DNA from: Trichuris trichiura
Taxonomy: Eukaryota; Nematoda; Enoplea; Trichinellida; Trichuridae
Length of the DNA: 64,000 nucleotides
Assembly: GCA_037903355.1 (NCBI GenBank)
Contig: JBAJFE010000034.1
Span: 186,001 to 250,000 of the forward strand
Direction: 5' to 3'
The number at the start of each line of letters is the position of its first letter. The first letter of the stretch is position 1. The translations under genes were made by a program, and so were the position numbers. The notes under the pieces were generated by a model, which saw nothing but the letters and a program-made list of their open reading frames with translations, had not been told where the DNA came from and searched no databases. Below are positions 1 through 11,873 of this stretch, in pieces.

Positions 1-91
1 AACTTTTCTCATTTGCCTTTTTTTGGACGAAATAGACTTTTTTTTCCTACGAACGTGTGAAAGCACACTATTTTAGTAGCGAATTTGTTAC

Positions 92-3000
92 CTTATATTG
101 TTCCAAAACATCTTCAAGTTGCTTGAAAAAGTCATTCATTTTTCCATATGCTTCCTCAATGCGTTTAGAGTTTTGCTCAACCACTTTGGCGAATATACTA
201 CGTTCAGAGGGCACAGTATGTAAGAAACCCTTAAAGTTAATTGGAATGTCAATAAAGCGCTTCATTTCTTTGGCGTATTTCGCGCGCAGTTCCTCTTCCG
301 ACGGGTAAAGTTTCACTGACGTCTGGCTAAAAACATTTTTCCTCTAATTTTAGTTTCTTCACGGGGAACGTACACAAGACGCAGTTCAGCTTGAAGTAAA
401 GGCATAGTCTCGTTTAATTTTTCTAAGCCCATCTGGTACTGATGTTCAAGTACCTTTAATAATTCCATGTCCCAGTGAATTCTCCATGGTTTCATGTTTT
501 CTGCGCTCGCTCCCTGAGCAGTAGCCATTTTTACCGCAAACCCGTTTTGCCAAAAGTAAACGTACCAATCGTTCGGCTTCGTCGAATATTTCGCCTGCTT
601 GAAGGAGGGTTTCTCTCCATATTAGCTGTTGTCCCAGAAGGCTTGTTTCTTTAAGAGAATCAATCTACAATGTGTAATTAGTTTAAATCCCTGGCGTGTG
701 AACATTGCAGTGCTTTCACCTTTTGGCCAATCTGCTGATGATAATAAAGAAACATGCGACTTAGGTTTGCAGTGCGCTCGGCAGCTGATTTCAATTTGGT
801 TAAGTAGTTTTCAAGATCCTCCGACTTTTCCCACGTGACAGATATTGACGAGCTGTTTTCGCCGTGGCTGCTTTTCAGGCCGCTGATCAATCTTTCAAAT
901 GCGTACGCAGTATTCAGCATCATTGCCTGAAGGCAAGGTAGGACCTCTGCCTCTGCGTTGTTGTAAAAATGAGCTACCTTCAATTAACTCGAATTAATTA
1001 AAGCATTCTGAGCAGTTGACTACAGTAGCTTCAATTCTCTTAATCTTTGAACCAAGTAAAACAAGTTCAATGTTTACGTCTACACATAAATAAAGTTTTA
1101 GCTGTATACTTATATGGCAGGCTCGCTTAATTTAAAAAAATATTAGGATAATGTCCAAAGCTATGTGCAGTTAGTCACCTGCTTCATTATCAAGGCATAT
1201 TTTAAAAACTTTTGTCCATTTTGGGCGCACAGTTGAATTCTTTGAGGCATTTTGTAACCGAGGCTGAGCAGTTGGCGAACATCCTTAGCTAAGCGCACCA
1301 GTTCATCACTGTAGTTAACGCGCATCGTTCTGCTTTTATGGTCCAGCTCCATCACTCGGCAGGACTTTACCAAGCTATAACATGCTGCCTGGAAATTTCG
1401 TTTCAAGTCTACCGCTTTTCGTAACAACTTTAAGGGATTCTTTGAGTCATCCATAGCTCGCATCGTATCCTGACACCATCGCTGGAACGTGTCGTCCCGG
1501 TAAGTTTTCAATTCGTCCTTAAAGGCGGCGCATTTTTCCCGGAGGTCGCTAAAGCCTGGCAAATCGTCCACCAGTTCAGCCACCGTTTCTAGCAACTCAC
1601 TGATCTGAATTTCGGGCAATAGAAACGAAAGGTAATTGTTTCAGTTTATTTACCTGCATTTCTTCTTGCTTCGTTCTAGCTATCAGCACAGTTGCATCAG
1701 ATAGGCCTGTCTTTGGAAATACAGCCCACGAACCTGTCTTCCGACGAAAGCATTCTTGGTTAAGCTTCAGCTGTTCAGTAACGCGGAAAAGAAGGGTTTC
1801 CCTGAGAAAACTACTTACTTCACATTTTAAGAAAGCTCTCTACTACACACCTTTCCGCAGAAATCTCGTGCTTGACAAGCGGTATGCACAACAGATCCTT
1901 GTACTTAAGAAATCTTTGCAAAGTCTACACTGTCTCGACTTAATTATTTTGGTTTCCAGTAGCCTAACGTAAACGTACCTCATGTAAGCTGGATGATTCT
2001 GGATTGGTTGCGAGCAGCTTCACATGCAGCAAAATTTCTCTTGTTAGAGCTCCAAATTTTCTTTCAATTTTTTCCGCCTGCTTTTTCCATTGATCATCGT
2101 TGCAGTAGAGGGGATTGAATTCAGGTGGAAATTGCCAAAGCATGTCCATATCTTGGACGGTATGCTGATCGACAAGTGTGGACAGAATCTGTTTTCCCGC
2201 GCACAGAGACAGCAGCTGAAGGTACATGCATACATTATAGACAGGCGTATCGTATTAGCGCATTGTCTCACTTGTCTGAGCCGATCACTCAGTCTTTGCA
2301 AGCGAGGACAGCTGTAGGTGTCGCCTTGCCATTTCCAGGTTACCCATTTTTTCCAGTAGGAACCTGTCAGCATTGTGCAAGCGTCCTTCCATTGGTCACA
2401 CAGGCTTAGTGCTGGCAGCAGCTGTTCACGAACCAAAGCATGCTTTTCATTCCAGAATTTCAACGTTCGCAAACGACTATGGACGAGGGACACAATTTGA
2501 TTCTCTAAAGATGCATTGAAAAGTAGTTTCGCAATTTGATCTTCCAAGAAAGTTTAGCCTACCAACCACTTGTAGTAGGTTCAGCATTCTTGCTTCCGGA
2601 TACGGTTCGAAAGCCTGCTGTGCCCAGAGCTCCTCGAATGCATTCTGCGTTCGCTCCATTAAGGATGAAGCATCAATGAAGCTCATAGAGCTCAAGCTTT
2701 CAAACTCTTCCGCGACGGACTTCAGTGTAGCGCAAAAGAACTCCGAACGATCCGGATTGGCATCATTCTTAATGGACGACCAATATGTGACTTCATTCGT
2801 GAGTGAGTAAAAGTCTAAATGAGGAAAAAGAGCTTAGTAGTCAAGCCCAACAGATGAATGTTCTTGAATGAAATCTCTTCAGCAATCGGGCTAGTTGCTA
2901 TTGCTCCAACGATGCTGTACAGGAAGCAGTAAGGAAACAAGCACTGGGAAATGCTTAGAGGCTCAGTTCTAGTAAACAAAAAAGATTTGCTCGCGTGTGA

Positions 3001-3898
3001 ACTACTTAGAACAGATATTGGTGAATATCCAGCATTCGTGGAGGCGCTTTCTTTCTCTGGGATGCAAATTTTTTTTAGAGTACACTTCAGCGTTCAATGA
3101 ATCAATACCTGCGTTGCATCGACGCATATAGAAAAAGTAAAATAAGTTTGGCTCTTATGATTTCGCCCTCACCCATACTGTGATACGATTGAACTTTGAA
3201 TCTTGCAAGTGATTACGATGCGAAAGTCCTTTCTTGCTGAGAAAGGGGCAGTTCTTTGAAAGATTTATCCAGGAAGGAAGAAGAACATATTTAAAAAATA
3301 CTTTCAAGTCACTGTTACTGTTTTTACGAGTAAAATTACCATATTTTAGGCGTTCGTGTTCTGCTCCATCCTCGGGCCACCGTTTCGAGCAGCTTAATAC
3401 TTTGGTCAAGTCAGTTTGCAACTCGCTGACCAAGTGCTGGACGGCTACGTCTGCTTGGGTTGCACTGCCCATACGGAGAATCGGTGGAGCAAACACCTTT
3501 TCCACGGCTCCTAAAAGGGACTCCGCAACAGTCGGCGGGTGTACGGAAACGACTGACACAATTTCTTGCAAGTTTTCTCTGTCTAGCGCAACGGGCTTTG
3601 TTTTGTAGAAGGCAATGCATAACGTGGAGTCATTGTCGTCAAAAGTGGGAACCTAAAAAGGCATAACGGACTAACAGTTTCCTTGCTGACGACGTCATCA
3701 TATTACCAGTTCTGAGCAGGTAAGCTTTCGCTTTAGTCGAGACCAGCAGAACGCAATGCTGCTGCATTTGTTCTCATTCAAAAATCGGCTGAGAGCTTCA
3801 GCGCTCGCTTTGTCCAAGTCGACACTCTTTAACGGTACGCTGAAGTAGCTACTTGCGGTTTCAAACAAAAAGTTGGCTCTTGGATCATCGGAAAGCAT
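92..3898 (-). CDS. DYNC2H1: Cytoplasmic dynein 2 heavy chain, N-terminal part (partial, runs off left edge)
   Basis: Motor heavy chain of dynein-2, which drives retrograde intraflagellar transport in cilia. Twelve exons join in frame (869 codons): 3898-3707, 3652-3340, 2814-2563, 2504-2272, 2215-1979, 1924-1851, 1801-1654, 1604-1179, 977-720, 664-566, 513-374, 326-92. Every junction keeps phase. Introns are 47-58 nt except 525 nt (intron 2) and 201 nt (intron 8); donors include GTACGT, GTAATA and GTGAGA. The start is the ATG at 3898. The product aligns end to end with the N-terminal tail of animal DYNC2H1, including VFAPPILRM, ALEHQYQMGL-like LEHQYQMGLEKLNE and RAKYAKEMKRFIDIP. The AAA motor lies outside the window. 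A donor at 91 shows that the gene continues leftwards. The C. elegans orthologue is che-3. Identity is firm; the exact splice at 665-719 is less certain. Confidence 0.95.
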
Positions 3899-3967
3899 GT
3901 TTGCCCTGTTCTTCTACGGTGCACGCAGCGTAACTTAGGCTGCCATAAATGCTGTCGGTCCGTCACA

Positions 3968-3981
3968 GTTGCTATGGTAAC
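3968..3981. promoter_or_regulatory. X-box (RFX/DAF-19 site) upstream of DYNC2H1
   Basis: GTTGCTATGGTAAC fits the palindromic X-box consensus (RYYNYYATRRNRAC) at every position. It ends 69 nt before the DYNC2H1 ATG, the spacing usual for ciliary genes controlled by RFX factors in C. elegans. Regulation by an RFX/DAF-19 orthologue is inferred from motif and position. Confidence 0.85.
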
Positions 3982-6900
3982 ACGGCAGAACTAACAATGT
4001 CCATTGGAAAGGGCAAAGAGAAACTATCTTTCCAAATGTTCTATCCCATCATGCTTAAGAAGTTTTTAAAACCTTGTGCGTGGTACCTTTAGAAAGCATT
4101 TTCAAAGTCATTACTGACGGGCAGCGCATAGCTGGTTTTCAGGACCAGTAAAAATAAATATGATTAAATTAATTGTAATAACTTATTGCTACTTTGGTGC
4201 GATTGCTTAAAGTGCTTAGTTGGAATATTCAACTTTTCAGAGGCAGAGTGAGTTCGGGCAGTAGGAGAAGTTGTCTAATAGCCTTAATAAGTAACAACCA
4301 AATCGATCGCAGTCCTTTTGTGTTCTTTTGCTGCAGTGAAAGGAATTTGCTCTACTAGTAACTTGAAGGCGAACTGTACATTTCAATCTTCACTTTCGAA
4401 CTTTTGCGGAATCAGCAGTTGACTGAATGGTCACTTTGCCATTTCGTATAAATGACGGTCAATTTTTCTGATCATAGTACAAACGAATATGTGCTGAGCA
4501 AGGATGCGACAGTCTTTTACGTCAAAGTCTAGTCAGCGCTTCTAATCAACTTCAGTATAGATCATTGAACAGACTAAGATTTCCATTTGAACAATGAATG
4601 AATTTATGAGCATATTTGTATTTGGCATTTTCTTTCTTAGCATAGGTAGACTGTATAGCTTATGCTAAGTTATTGAACAGTCAGTCATTTCTGCTATGCA
4701 GTATTTTCTAACCTGGTAGCTCGTTGAATCAGAAAAAGAAGCTGGCAAAAGTATTAGCACGCAATATCTATTCCCACGCCGTCGCAAGGTTGAGGCAGAA
4801 GTGACCAATAGGCATTGGAAACCAGTTATCCCGCTTTTCCAGACCGTAAAATAGCTTTGCTTGATTGATCAACTGCTTTCTATTGTCCTTCTAAATAAGT
4901 TAACCATTTCACAGCGCCTTTTGATGGAGCATCTTTTCCCTCAATTTCCTTCGGCATACAATTGCTTTTTCCCACTCTTCTCTCCGGTGTACTCGCCTTA
5001 CCGACGGGAAACCCAATATGCGATTGGACAACTTTTGTCCTCATACAGGTTTGTGACAAGCTATCTTTACAGCTTTAGTGAACGCGAACTGAAATTTAAT
5101 TTTTGGGGAACGCCACTTCATCAATATTTTCCAACAAACAGTTTGCATGCCTCGCTAGCTAACGCATCGCCACTTCCCATAAGTCGGAACATTTTCATAG
5201 GAATTCAAAACTTCCTCTATCCATATAACATTCGGAGGCAGTCGATACAGAGGATTTGCAGAGGTCAGCAGCCTATAAATAGAATATTGGTTTTAGAATT
5301 GAGGTGTCTAGACTGTAGTATTGATTTTAATTTGATCAACACTGTTCGTCTATAAAAGAACGACGTTATCTTGTTGGGAGTAGTCACTGCGGCTAGCTTA
5401 CTAAAAATGGTCAAGAGGCGGGCAACGTGAAAAACTTATATGGTTATCACCCGTGAATTGTTGTTCTTAATTTTAAACTTTCTCGTTCTGTTCGGACGCA
5501 GCCCGTCAGCTGAAAATGCAGTCGATCTACTTGACTGACTGGCTTGCCCCGAAGTATAGTCGAATACACGAAATCAAAACTGTTTCATTTTCAGTTCATT
5601 CTTTCGCTAAGCCGCCGAATGGTTAAGAAGAATGTTCAACTGTTTACGCTTGTACTAATCTATTGAGTGAACTTTTATAGTTTGCCGTCTAAGCTGCTAG
5701 GCACTAAATGCGCCAGTCGGCTGTCACGTCGCAATAGCGAAATTTTGCCTAAAATGCTTGTACTTTATTGATTTTCTCTCGCTGCCGAAGGGAATTCAAC
5801 CCCTCTGAGCAAGGCGTCCTTTTACGGCGTACTTTTAACGGTTTGCTTCGCGTTGCGGTAAAATTCATTTCCAGCTCCGACAATGGGATCATTTGTTTGT
5901 CCAGTCGCTCGGCTATTCTTTTGACAGGAAAAATTTGCATGTCCCTTCCCGGGGTCAAGTGAGCACACACTTTTCAGACTGCAATGAAACAGTACGGAAA
6001 GTTTAACTTGACTTCCACATCAAATTACGTCTGCAAGTTATCACTACCCGTGAAGACGTGTCGTCGGATTTGTTTATCTTTTTCGAATCCATAATTTACG
6101 TAGACATCATGGTAAACCATTAATTTCCCTTGAGCTCATACTGAAAAGTAAACAATGTTATCCGCTTATCTAAGTTAGCTTAAAGGGAACGCTATTGTAG
6201 GCTACCGTTAAGATGTAGGCCCATTTGCTCCTATTGAGACGGCAACAAAGCCGCGGAGTCGAATATTCCCTCTCTTTCAGACAAACTTGTCACACCGCCG
6301 GGAAGCGCGTAGTTTTCAGCAATAAAGTTAAAAGACAATCTGGGCGGTAGGTGGTTGCTGAAATGGGAAAAAATTTTACAATTCGAAAGGATGGAGTCTT
6401 TTTTTACAATGACAGCTAGTTGTCGTCTGAAAATGTTCAACGAGAAACATCGATTGCCTTTGTGAACCAAACAAAGGAAGCGCACCCCCTACTCGTCGTT
6501 GCGTTTGAAGAGCGGCGCCGCTTGGCGTGCCAGCCCGAGATCAGTACAGATTATATCGATTCCTTCTTTTATTGATCATGTCCATCGGTTCGATTGTTGG
6601 CATGCCGATTGATCCGCTCCGCCTAGCCGATTGACCAATTGGGGGACGGAAGTTTCAACTTGCCTGGCTTTGATTGGATAGCTTTGCAACAGCTCACTCC
6701 TTAGTTGGCAGATTGGCAGGCTCAGCGTTCATTTTCGGTGTGTTGCTAGTCGCGTTCGGTCGCTGAAAGCAGAAGCTTGTGTTTCTTTGGCGACGTCAGC
6801 GCAAAATGTTGGATTTAAGCGCGCAGCGTCGAATGCTGTATCGTCCGGATTATTGGCCTCGATAGTGAAGCGTCATATGGGTGAACAGCCGAGTCGACGG

Positions 6901-8747
6901 GCAACGTGGCCAGACGCCCCTGCTGCCCAGGATTGTCTAGCCAGCAGGTCCGAATATCGGCAGATGCCGCTCGACCTTGCGTCTATGGAAGCGCACTGCC
7001 CGCCGGCATTGTGGACCACCTGCTTGAAGTACCAGTACGGCGCCTGAATGATTGTCCCTTGAACCCTACCCCCTTGAAGGTTATTCAGACAGATGCGAGC
7101 TCAACGTGCAGATGCAGCCTTCCAGCTCCTTTTCGTCGCAACGGCAACGTTGGTACGTGCGCGTATATGTGCCCGCTTGTATCGATCCGGGACACAAAGC
7201 TCGTCGAAGTACTGCGGCTGCAAGCCAAATTCTAGTTGCTTGCCCTTATTGATTGCCCAGCTTAAATCGTTAAAGTTGAGTTGGATAGCGTTCGTCAGAA
7301 GGTCCGTTGTCGACTTGTCAGCTGGCTGTCACTGGTTGCCGCTGTCGTTCTCCTGCCAGTCAGATCCGGCGCACGCTCCGTGTTCACTGTCTGTCTTGAT
7401 CTGCCTTCAGTATTAAGGCACGCGGTGAATGCCAAGCGTCAGCCGGTCATCCTTCCTTCTATCCAACGGTCGTGTCAGGTAAAGTAGTCATTTATCAAAA
7501 AGTCATTGTCTGCTTCAGTTGCCATATTCTTCGGCTGTCGTCGCTCATCCCAGTCGGCGCCCAGTCGTGTTGCTCAACCGAAGCGCAAGTCACTATAAGG
7601 AGACGGTAGTAGTAGTCACTTTCCAGCTGTCTCCCACTTTGAACTGGATTGCTGAAGGAAGCTTATCGATTTCGTGTCCGCCAAAGGCGCCTAGTAAAAT
7701 CGAACTACTCGTTGCGTCGTCACCATGGTCTTCGAACGTTGTCGTTGCGGTGGCCATTTCCTCATGTTCGCTGATCCGCCGTCGACAATGCACGTCAGAG
7801 AAGTCGCTTTGCTTAGTAAAGTCGCAACTGCATTGTAAGAAGAGATAGTCTTTCCATGAGCCTCGGAATTCAGTTGGATTATAGCAACGGCTGTAACAGC
7901 TCTGACGACTCATCGAGGGGATGCGTCACTCACTGTCTGATCGTACTTTTGAAATGTACGCATCGGTCTTCCTAGTCGAAGTGGGCTGCTGAACTTAAAC
8001 GGACGCAAAAGCGATTTATGGCGCGAGCAGTCGCAGAAAAGGCGAATGCTTTTTGGTTCACATTTGCCAGCAGGCAAGCAAATAGCTGCGAGCCACTGCA
8101 TTGATACTCTCACTGCAGTGCAAAGCGGAAAAAAAGTGAAGCAGCAGCAGCAGTGCCAAAAAATCGATTTACCGTTTGCAGATTTGTAAGCATTTTCAAA
8201 CTGCGGCAATTTTTGTCAGGAGCCCTAGGCTTTGTGGTGCCACATTAAAGCCAAAAGCGCGCCCATAGACTAATGCATTTTGGCTGCCACGACTACGATC
8301 AGACCACTGCAGCGAGACTTGTACTTAAAACAAACCCAGCTACCTACAGCGATAGTCGATTTTCATGAATTACGGTACGATGCGCAAGTAACATGCTTCA
8401 GCCATAATAGAAAATGTATACTGGTAAAGGTTAGAAAATTGATTTGCAAGCCTCAGCAATATCGACTGAGTGACAGCCGGCGCCGTTTTCGTGGCAGGAG
8501 CGGGAGTGGCAAAATCGGCAGACGCAATGTCCACTAAAACTTCGATAAAGGAAGTCACATTGATTAGGCATTTGCAGAAGTCGATGAAAATTGAATTCGC
8601 GCTAGTAAAAATAATGTAACGCTAAAAAAGGTATTTTGAATCAGCGGTTGTTTCAGGGAAAATTAGCCCTTCGGTTAAGCAAACTGGCAAACTCAAAAGG
8701 AAACCATTTTGCTGCTTAGCGACAAGTAACACGATGAAAAGGTGATG
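3982..8747. other. Intergenic region between DYNC2H1 and IFT52
   Basis: No recognisable gene. A locally GC- and CpG-richer block lies at about 6500-7850, with CCAAT-like motifs near 6637 and many short overlapping open frames on both strands. It looks like promoter, UTR or non-coding exon sequence, but no splice-consistent coding model could be built. A CAG repeat (8143-8154) and a GTA run (about 7606-7617) are minor features. The open frame at 4861-5355 lacks an ATG and any recognised domain. Confidence 0.5.
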
Positions 8748-8761
8748 GTTGCCAAGGCAGC
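8748..8761. promoter_or_regulatory. X-box-like motif upstream of IFT52
   Basis: GTTGCCAAGGCAGC matches the X-box consensus at 12 of 14 positions and lies 93 nt before the proposed IFT52 ATG at 8855. IFT52 (osm-6) is a standard X-box gene in nematodes, so position and gene identity support it, but two core mismatches make it only a candidate. Confidence 0.4.
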
Positions 8762-8854
8762 TAGTTGTTCGCCTTCCTCGAGCATAGCAAGGTGAACATA
8801 TGCAGGTAAGAAGTTGAAATGAGCAGAAGAAATCGGTCAACCCCAGTTGCTGCG

Positions 8855-11800
8855 ATGAAGGTAATGCCAACATCGAACCGCAATACGGCACGGCTGTCTT
8901 GCTATCTTTTTCGTCAGTGGCTGAGTAGGAAGCAAAATTATGCGTTTAAATTTTTCGATGAAATTATTGAACCAAGCATAAACGCTTAGTCCCTATGCAA
9001 ATTCCCTATTTCAGAATGGCGCCAAGAGAACCGAATCCGTCGTGGTCTTTAACGCACCACAGCGTGAAGCGCTGACTGGGGGTTTGGGCTGGAAAAAAGT
9101 ATTGAACAAGTTGAAGAACAACTGGCATGTCAAAAGGTAGGATCTGTTTTCGGCAAGCGCGCGCCTGGCCGCTGTGAGCCAGATTTGGCTACTCTTGGAC
9201 TCGCTTTTCTGCCTTTTAAAACAGCATCATTACTTTCTTTTCTAGTAACAGTATAACCATGCGATCAGCTTAATCTTTTGTACTTGAAAGTTTCGATTAC
9301 GGTTTCGGTCCATTCACACAGCTTCAAAAAGGCTTATAAACTTAAACATGCAGTTAAGTGTTGGAGCAATCCCGCGTGCACACATTAAAGTATATAAAAG
9401 GTGGTAGCGCAATGCTATTTTTCACGACTGATTTCGCGAGGTTTGACGGGTGTGCCTCACGCAGCGTTGTAAATTATCGAAGTAAGTTTCATTGAAAAAC
9501 TGTGCAGGTTTGAAAGTCGCTCATGGAAATGGAACTGGGCGAAGAGTAAGTCTCTGCGGAACGAACTTAGTGTATGTACAACGATTTGGGTTACTGGGAA
9601 ATTTGCATATGCATAACTGCTGTTGGTATTTAATCAGTTCGTTTGTAACCCGTTTACGCCTTTAAAAAAACATTGAGCACGAAAGTGACGAACGAACGAG
9701 TCTTCTGTTTATCGCTGCAAGGAGCACGCGATCAAACATTCCTTATAAGGAAGGATTAAAGAAGAAAAGGTAATGAATGCTTGTTTGATGCTGTGAGCAT
9801 AGTCAAACCTATTCTGGCAGTTCACGGAAGAGTATGGAGGCCTTCAGAACGTTAGCTTTACGTTCTGGAAGTTTCAGTCTCGTCCACCTGAAGGTATATG
9901 TACAACAGAAACTGATTTACTTGATTTAGTCTCTCAAAGTGCGTAATTGAAATGCCAAATATCAGAGTGGTTTCTTCAGGCTGCTCTGATTTTAAGTTCG
10001 TCCATAGTAATTTCCCAAACCTATCCTTTAAAATTTGCAAGATTTTGTTACTGGTTCAAAACCAGGATAACCACCAAGAATTACACGCACTTGGAAAAGT
10101 ATCTTACAGGCTTTATAGCCTCAGAACTGTTATGTATCTATTATGCAATAAGCTATGATTACTTTTTGAGCTTTATGGAGTGCTTGAGTTATACCAACGC
10201 TCAACTCAAGCATCTCAACAAAGCGTTTCAACTTGGGATAACTATTAATGTATTACAGCTCTAGCGGTTATATAAATGATGACGCGCTGAAAGGGGCCAC
10301 TACCTACATCTGGGTGACAGATGAAAGGGAAATGACGTCGGCTGAGGTGAGCTCCGTTAAATGAACATAATTAAATACGTGACTGGACGTTTGCAGATTG
10401 AAACGTGCCAGAAATTCGTTGAAGCAGGACACAACCTATTTGTACTTATTGCTGCTAAGGGAAAGAAGGGAAGGCTGATCGAATCGCTAAATGATTTTCT
10501 GGAGCCATACGGAATCAAAGTGAATGACGGTAGGTCGGCAAAAAGTTCCAGGAAAGGCAAAGCGCTTTCAGTATTGCAGATTCCGTCATTCGAACTCGTT
10601 TTGACAAATATTTTCATCCAATGGAGGCTTTGGTAGTTGACGGGGTAGGAGCAACTGCCTTGGCCATGGTTGCCGGAAGATCACCAAGCGATGACGAATT
10701 CAGCTGCTCTAAGTACGTTGTTTGGCACATCGCGAAATGGTTTGAACGAAATTGCAGGGCTTTAAAATTTGTTTATCCATACGGCTGCACGCTGACCCTT
10801 ACGAAGGGTGCATGCGCCCAGCTTCTATCGAGCGGTTCCATGTGCCATCCTTTCAATCAATCTTTGTGCGCTCTGTTCCACTCAAAGGTAGGCAGCGAGG
10901 CCAAACCTAATTTATCAAGCAAATTATTTCTCTAGTCTTCTGGCGGGAAAGTGCTCGTCATTGGGTCGAACATAATTTTTTCTGACGCATTCTTAGACAA
11001 GGAGGACAATAACTTACTGCTGGTGACTATTTGCATGTTGCTTACTGCGCTTTATGTTAAAATATTGGAAGGATGCACTGTTGTCATGCATTGTTGATCT
11101 GGATAGCCGATTCGACGACGTGAAATTGACTGATAGTGAAGTACACTTCTAAAAGAGCAGCGAGAATGGTCATTCTAAAATTTGTTGATTATTTAGCCAA
11201 TGGAATACCATGTGACGCCTGATTCCGTGGCAGGATCGAATGAGGTAAAATGCTGCTTGCAAGAAGCGGAAACGAAACCGCTCAGCGACGACATTGAGCA
11301 CATATTCAACTCAACACTTCACTCAATTGACTACCGTCTTTGGCCGGATGTAATACGGTAAATTGTTATCATTTATGCTAGATGAAGAAAAGTAAACTAT
11401 GCAGCGCTTATGAGCAATTGGGCATTCCTCACGAACCATTAACATTGATTGAACCGCCCTTTGAACGTGTATTCCCTCCACTGAAACCTGCCGTAAGTGG
11501 TCCTAACGAGTTGGTAGACCGTAAGAGCAAACCTACATTTCGCACAGGTATTTCCTCCTATTTTTCGAATTCCGAGTCTTCCGGCATTGGAACTGATCGA
11601 TCTGGACGAAGAGTTTGCCTCTGAAAGCGAACGATTAGCTCTGGAAGCCAGGAAACGTCAGTCCACTTTTGCCTGGCTGCTTTCAAAAATGAGCATCACT
11701 TTAGATACGGAAGACCAATTGGACGCTTTCATTATGAAGTGCGCTGAGATTTTGGCAATAACCGAACATCTTAAGCCGGGATTCCAGTCGCCAAAGAATG

Positions 11801-11865
11801 TTCTCGAATTTGTCTGCAACCAGGTGATGGAATTCAAAAAATTAAATCAGGTAAGTTACAACTGA
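8855..11865 (+). CDS. IFT52: Intraflagellar transport protein 52 (IFT-B subunit)
   Basis: Core IFT-B subunit needed for cilium assembly (osm-6 in C. elegans). Exons 9015-9136, 10265-10346, 10397-10529, 10580-10887, 10936-11022, 11072-11140, 11197-11357, 11405-11492 and 11548-11850 keep phase throughout. They give about 451 residues, against about 437 in human. Matches include FDKYFHPMEALVV, ALKFVYPYG, GGKVLVIGSN..FSDAFLDKE, EQLGIPHEPL and VMEFKKLNQ. The first coding exon is tentative: ATG AAG|GTAATG at 8855-8860 joins in phase to 9015. The C-terminus is also tentative: either read-through past 11850 to TGA at 11863 (adds VSYN), followed at once by AATAAA, or a further exon starting near 11970. 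Intron 9137-10264 (1128 nt) is long for this locus. It is divergent to DYNC2H1. Confidence 0.94.
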
Positions 11866-11867
11866 AT

Positions 11868-11873
11868 AATAAA
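11868..11873 (+). terminator. Polyadenylation hexamer AATAAA after IFT52
   Basis: AATAAA begins 3 nt after the TGA that would end a read-through last exon of IFT52. It supports a short 3' UTR here, although an additional terminal exon further right is not excluded. Confidence 0.35.

Noticed and set aside
4861..5355. 164-codon open frame on the plus strand
   Set aside because: It begins with TTG, has Leu/Phe/Ile-heavy AT-rich composition, and shows no domain and no splice context.
6787..7235. Overlapping frames of 86 and 109 codons in the GC-richer block
   Set aside because: Open frames in several phases reflect high GC. No homology or splice-consistent model was found.
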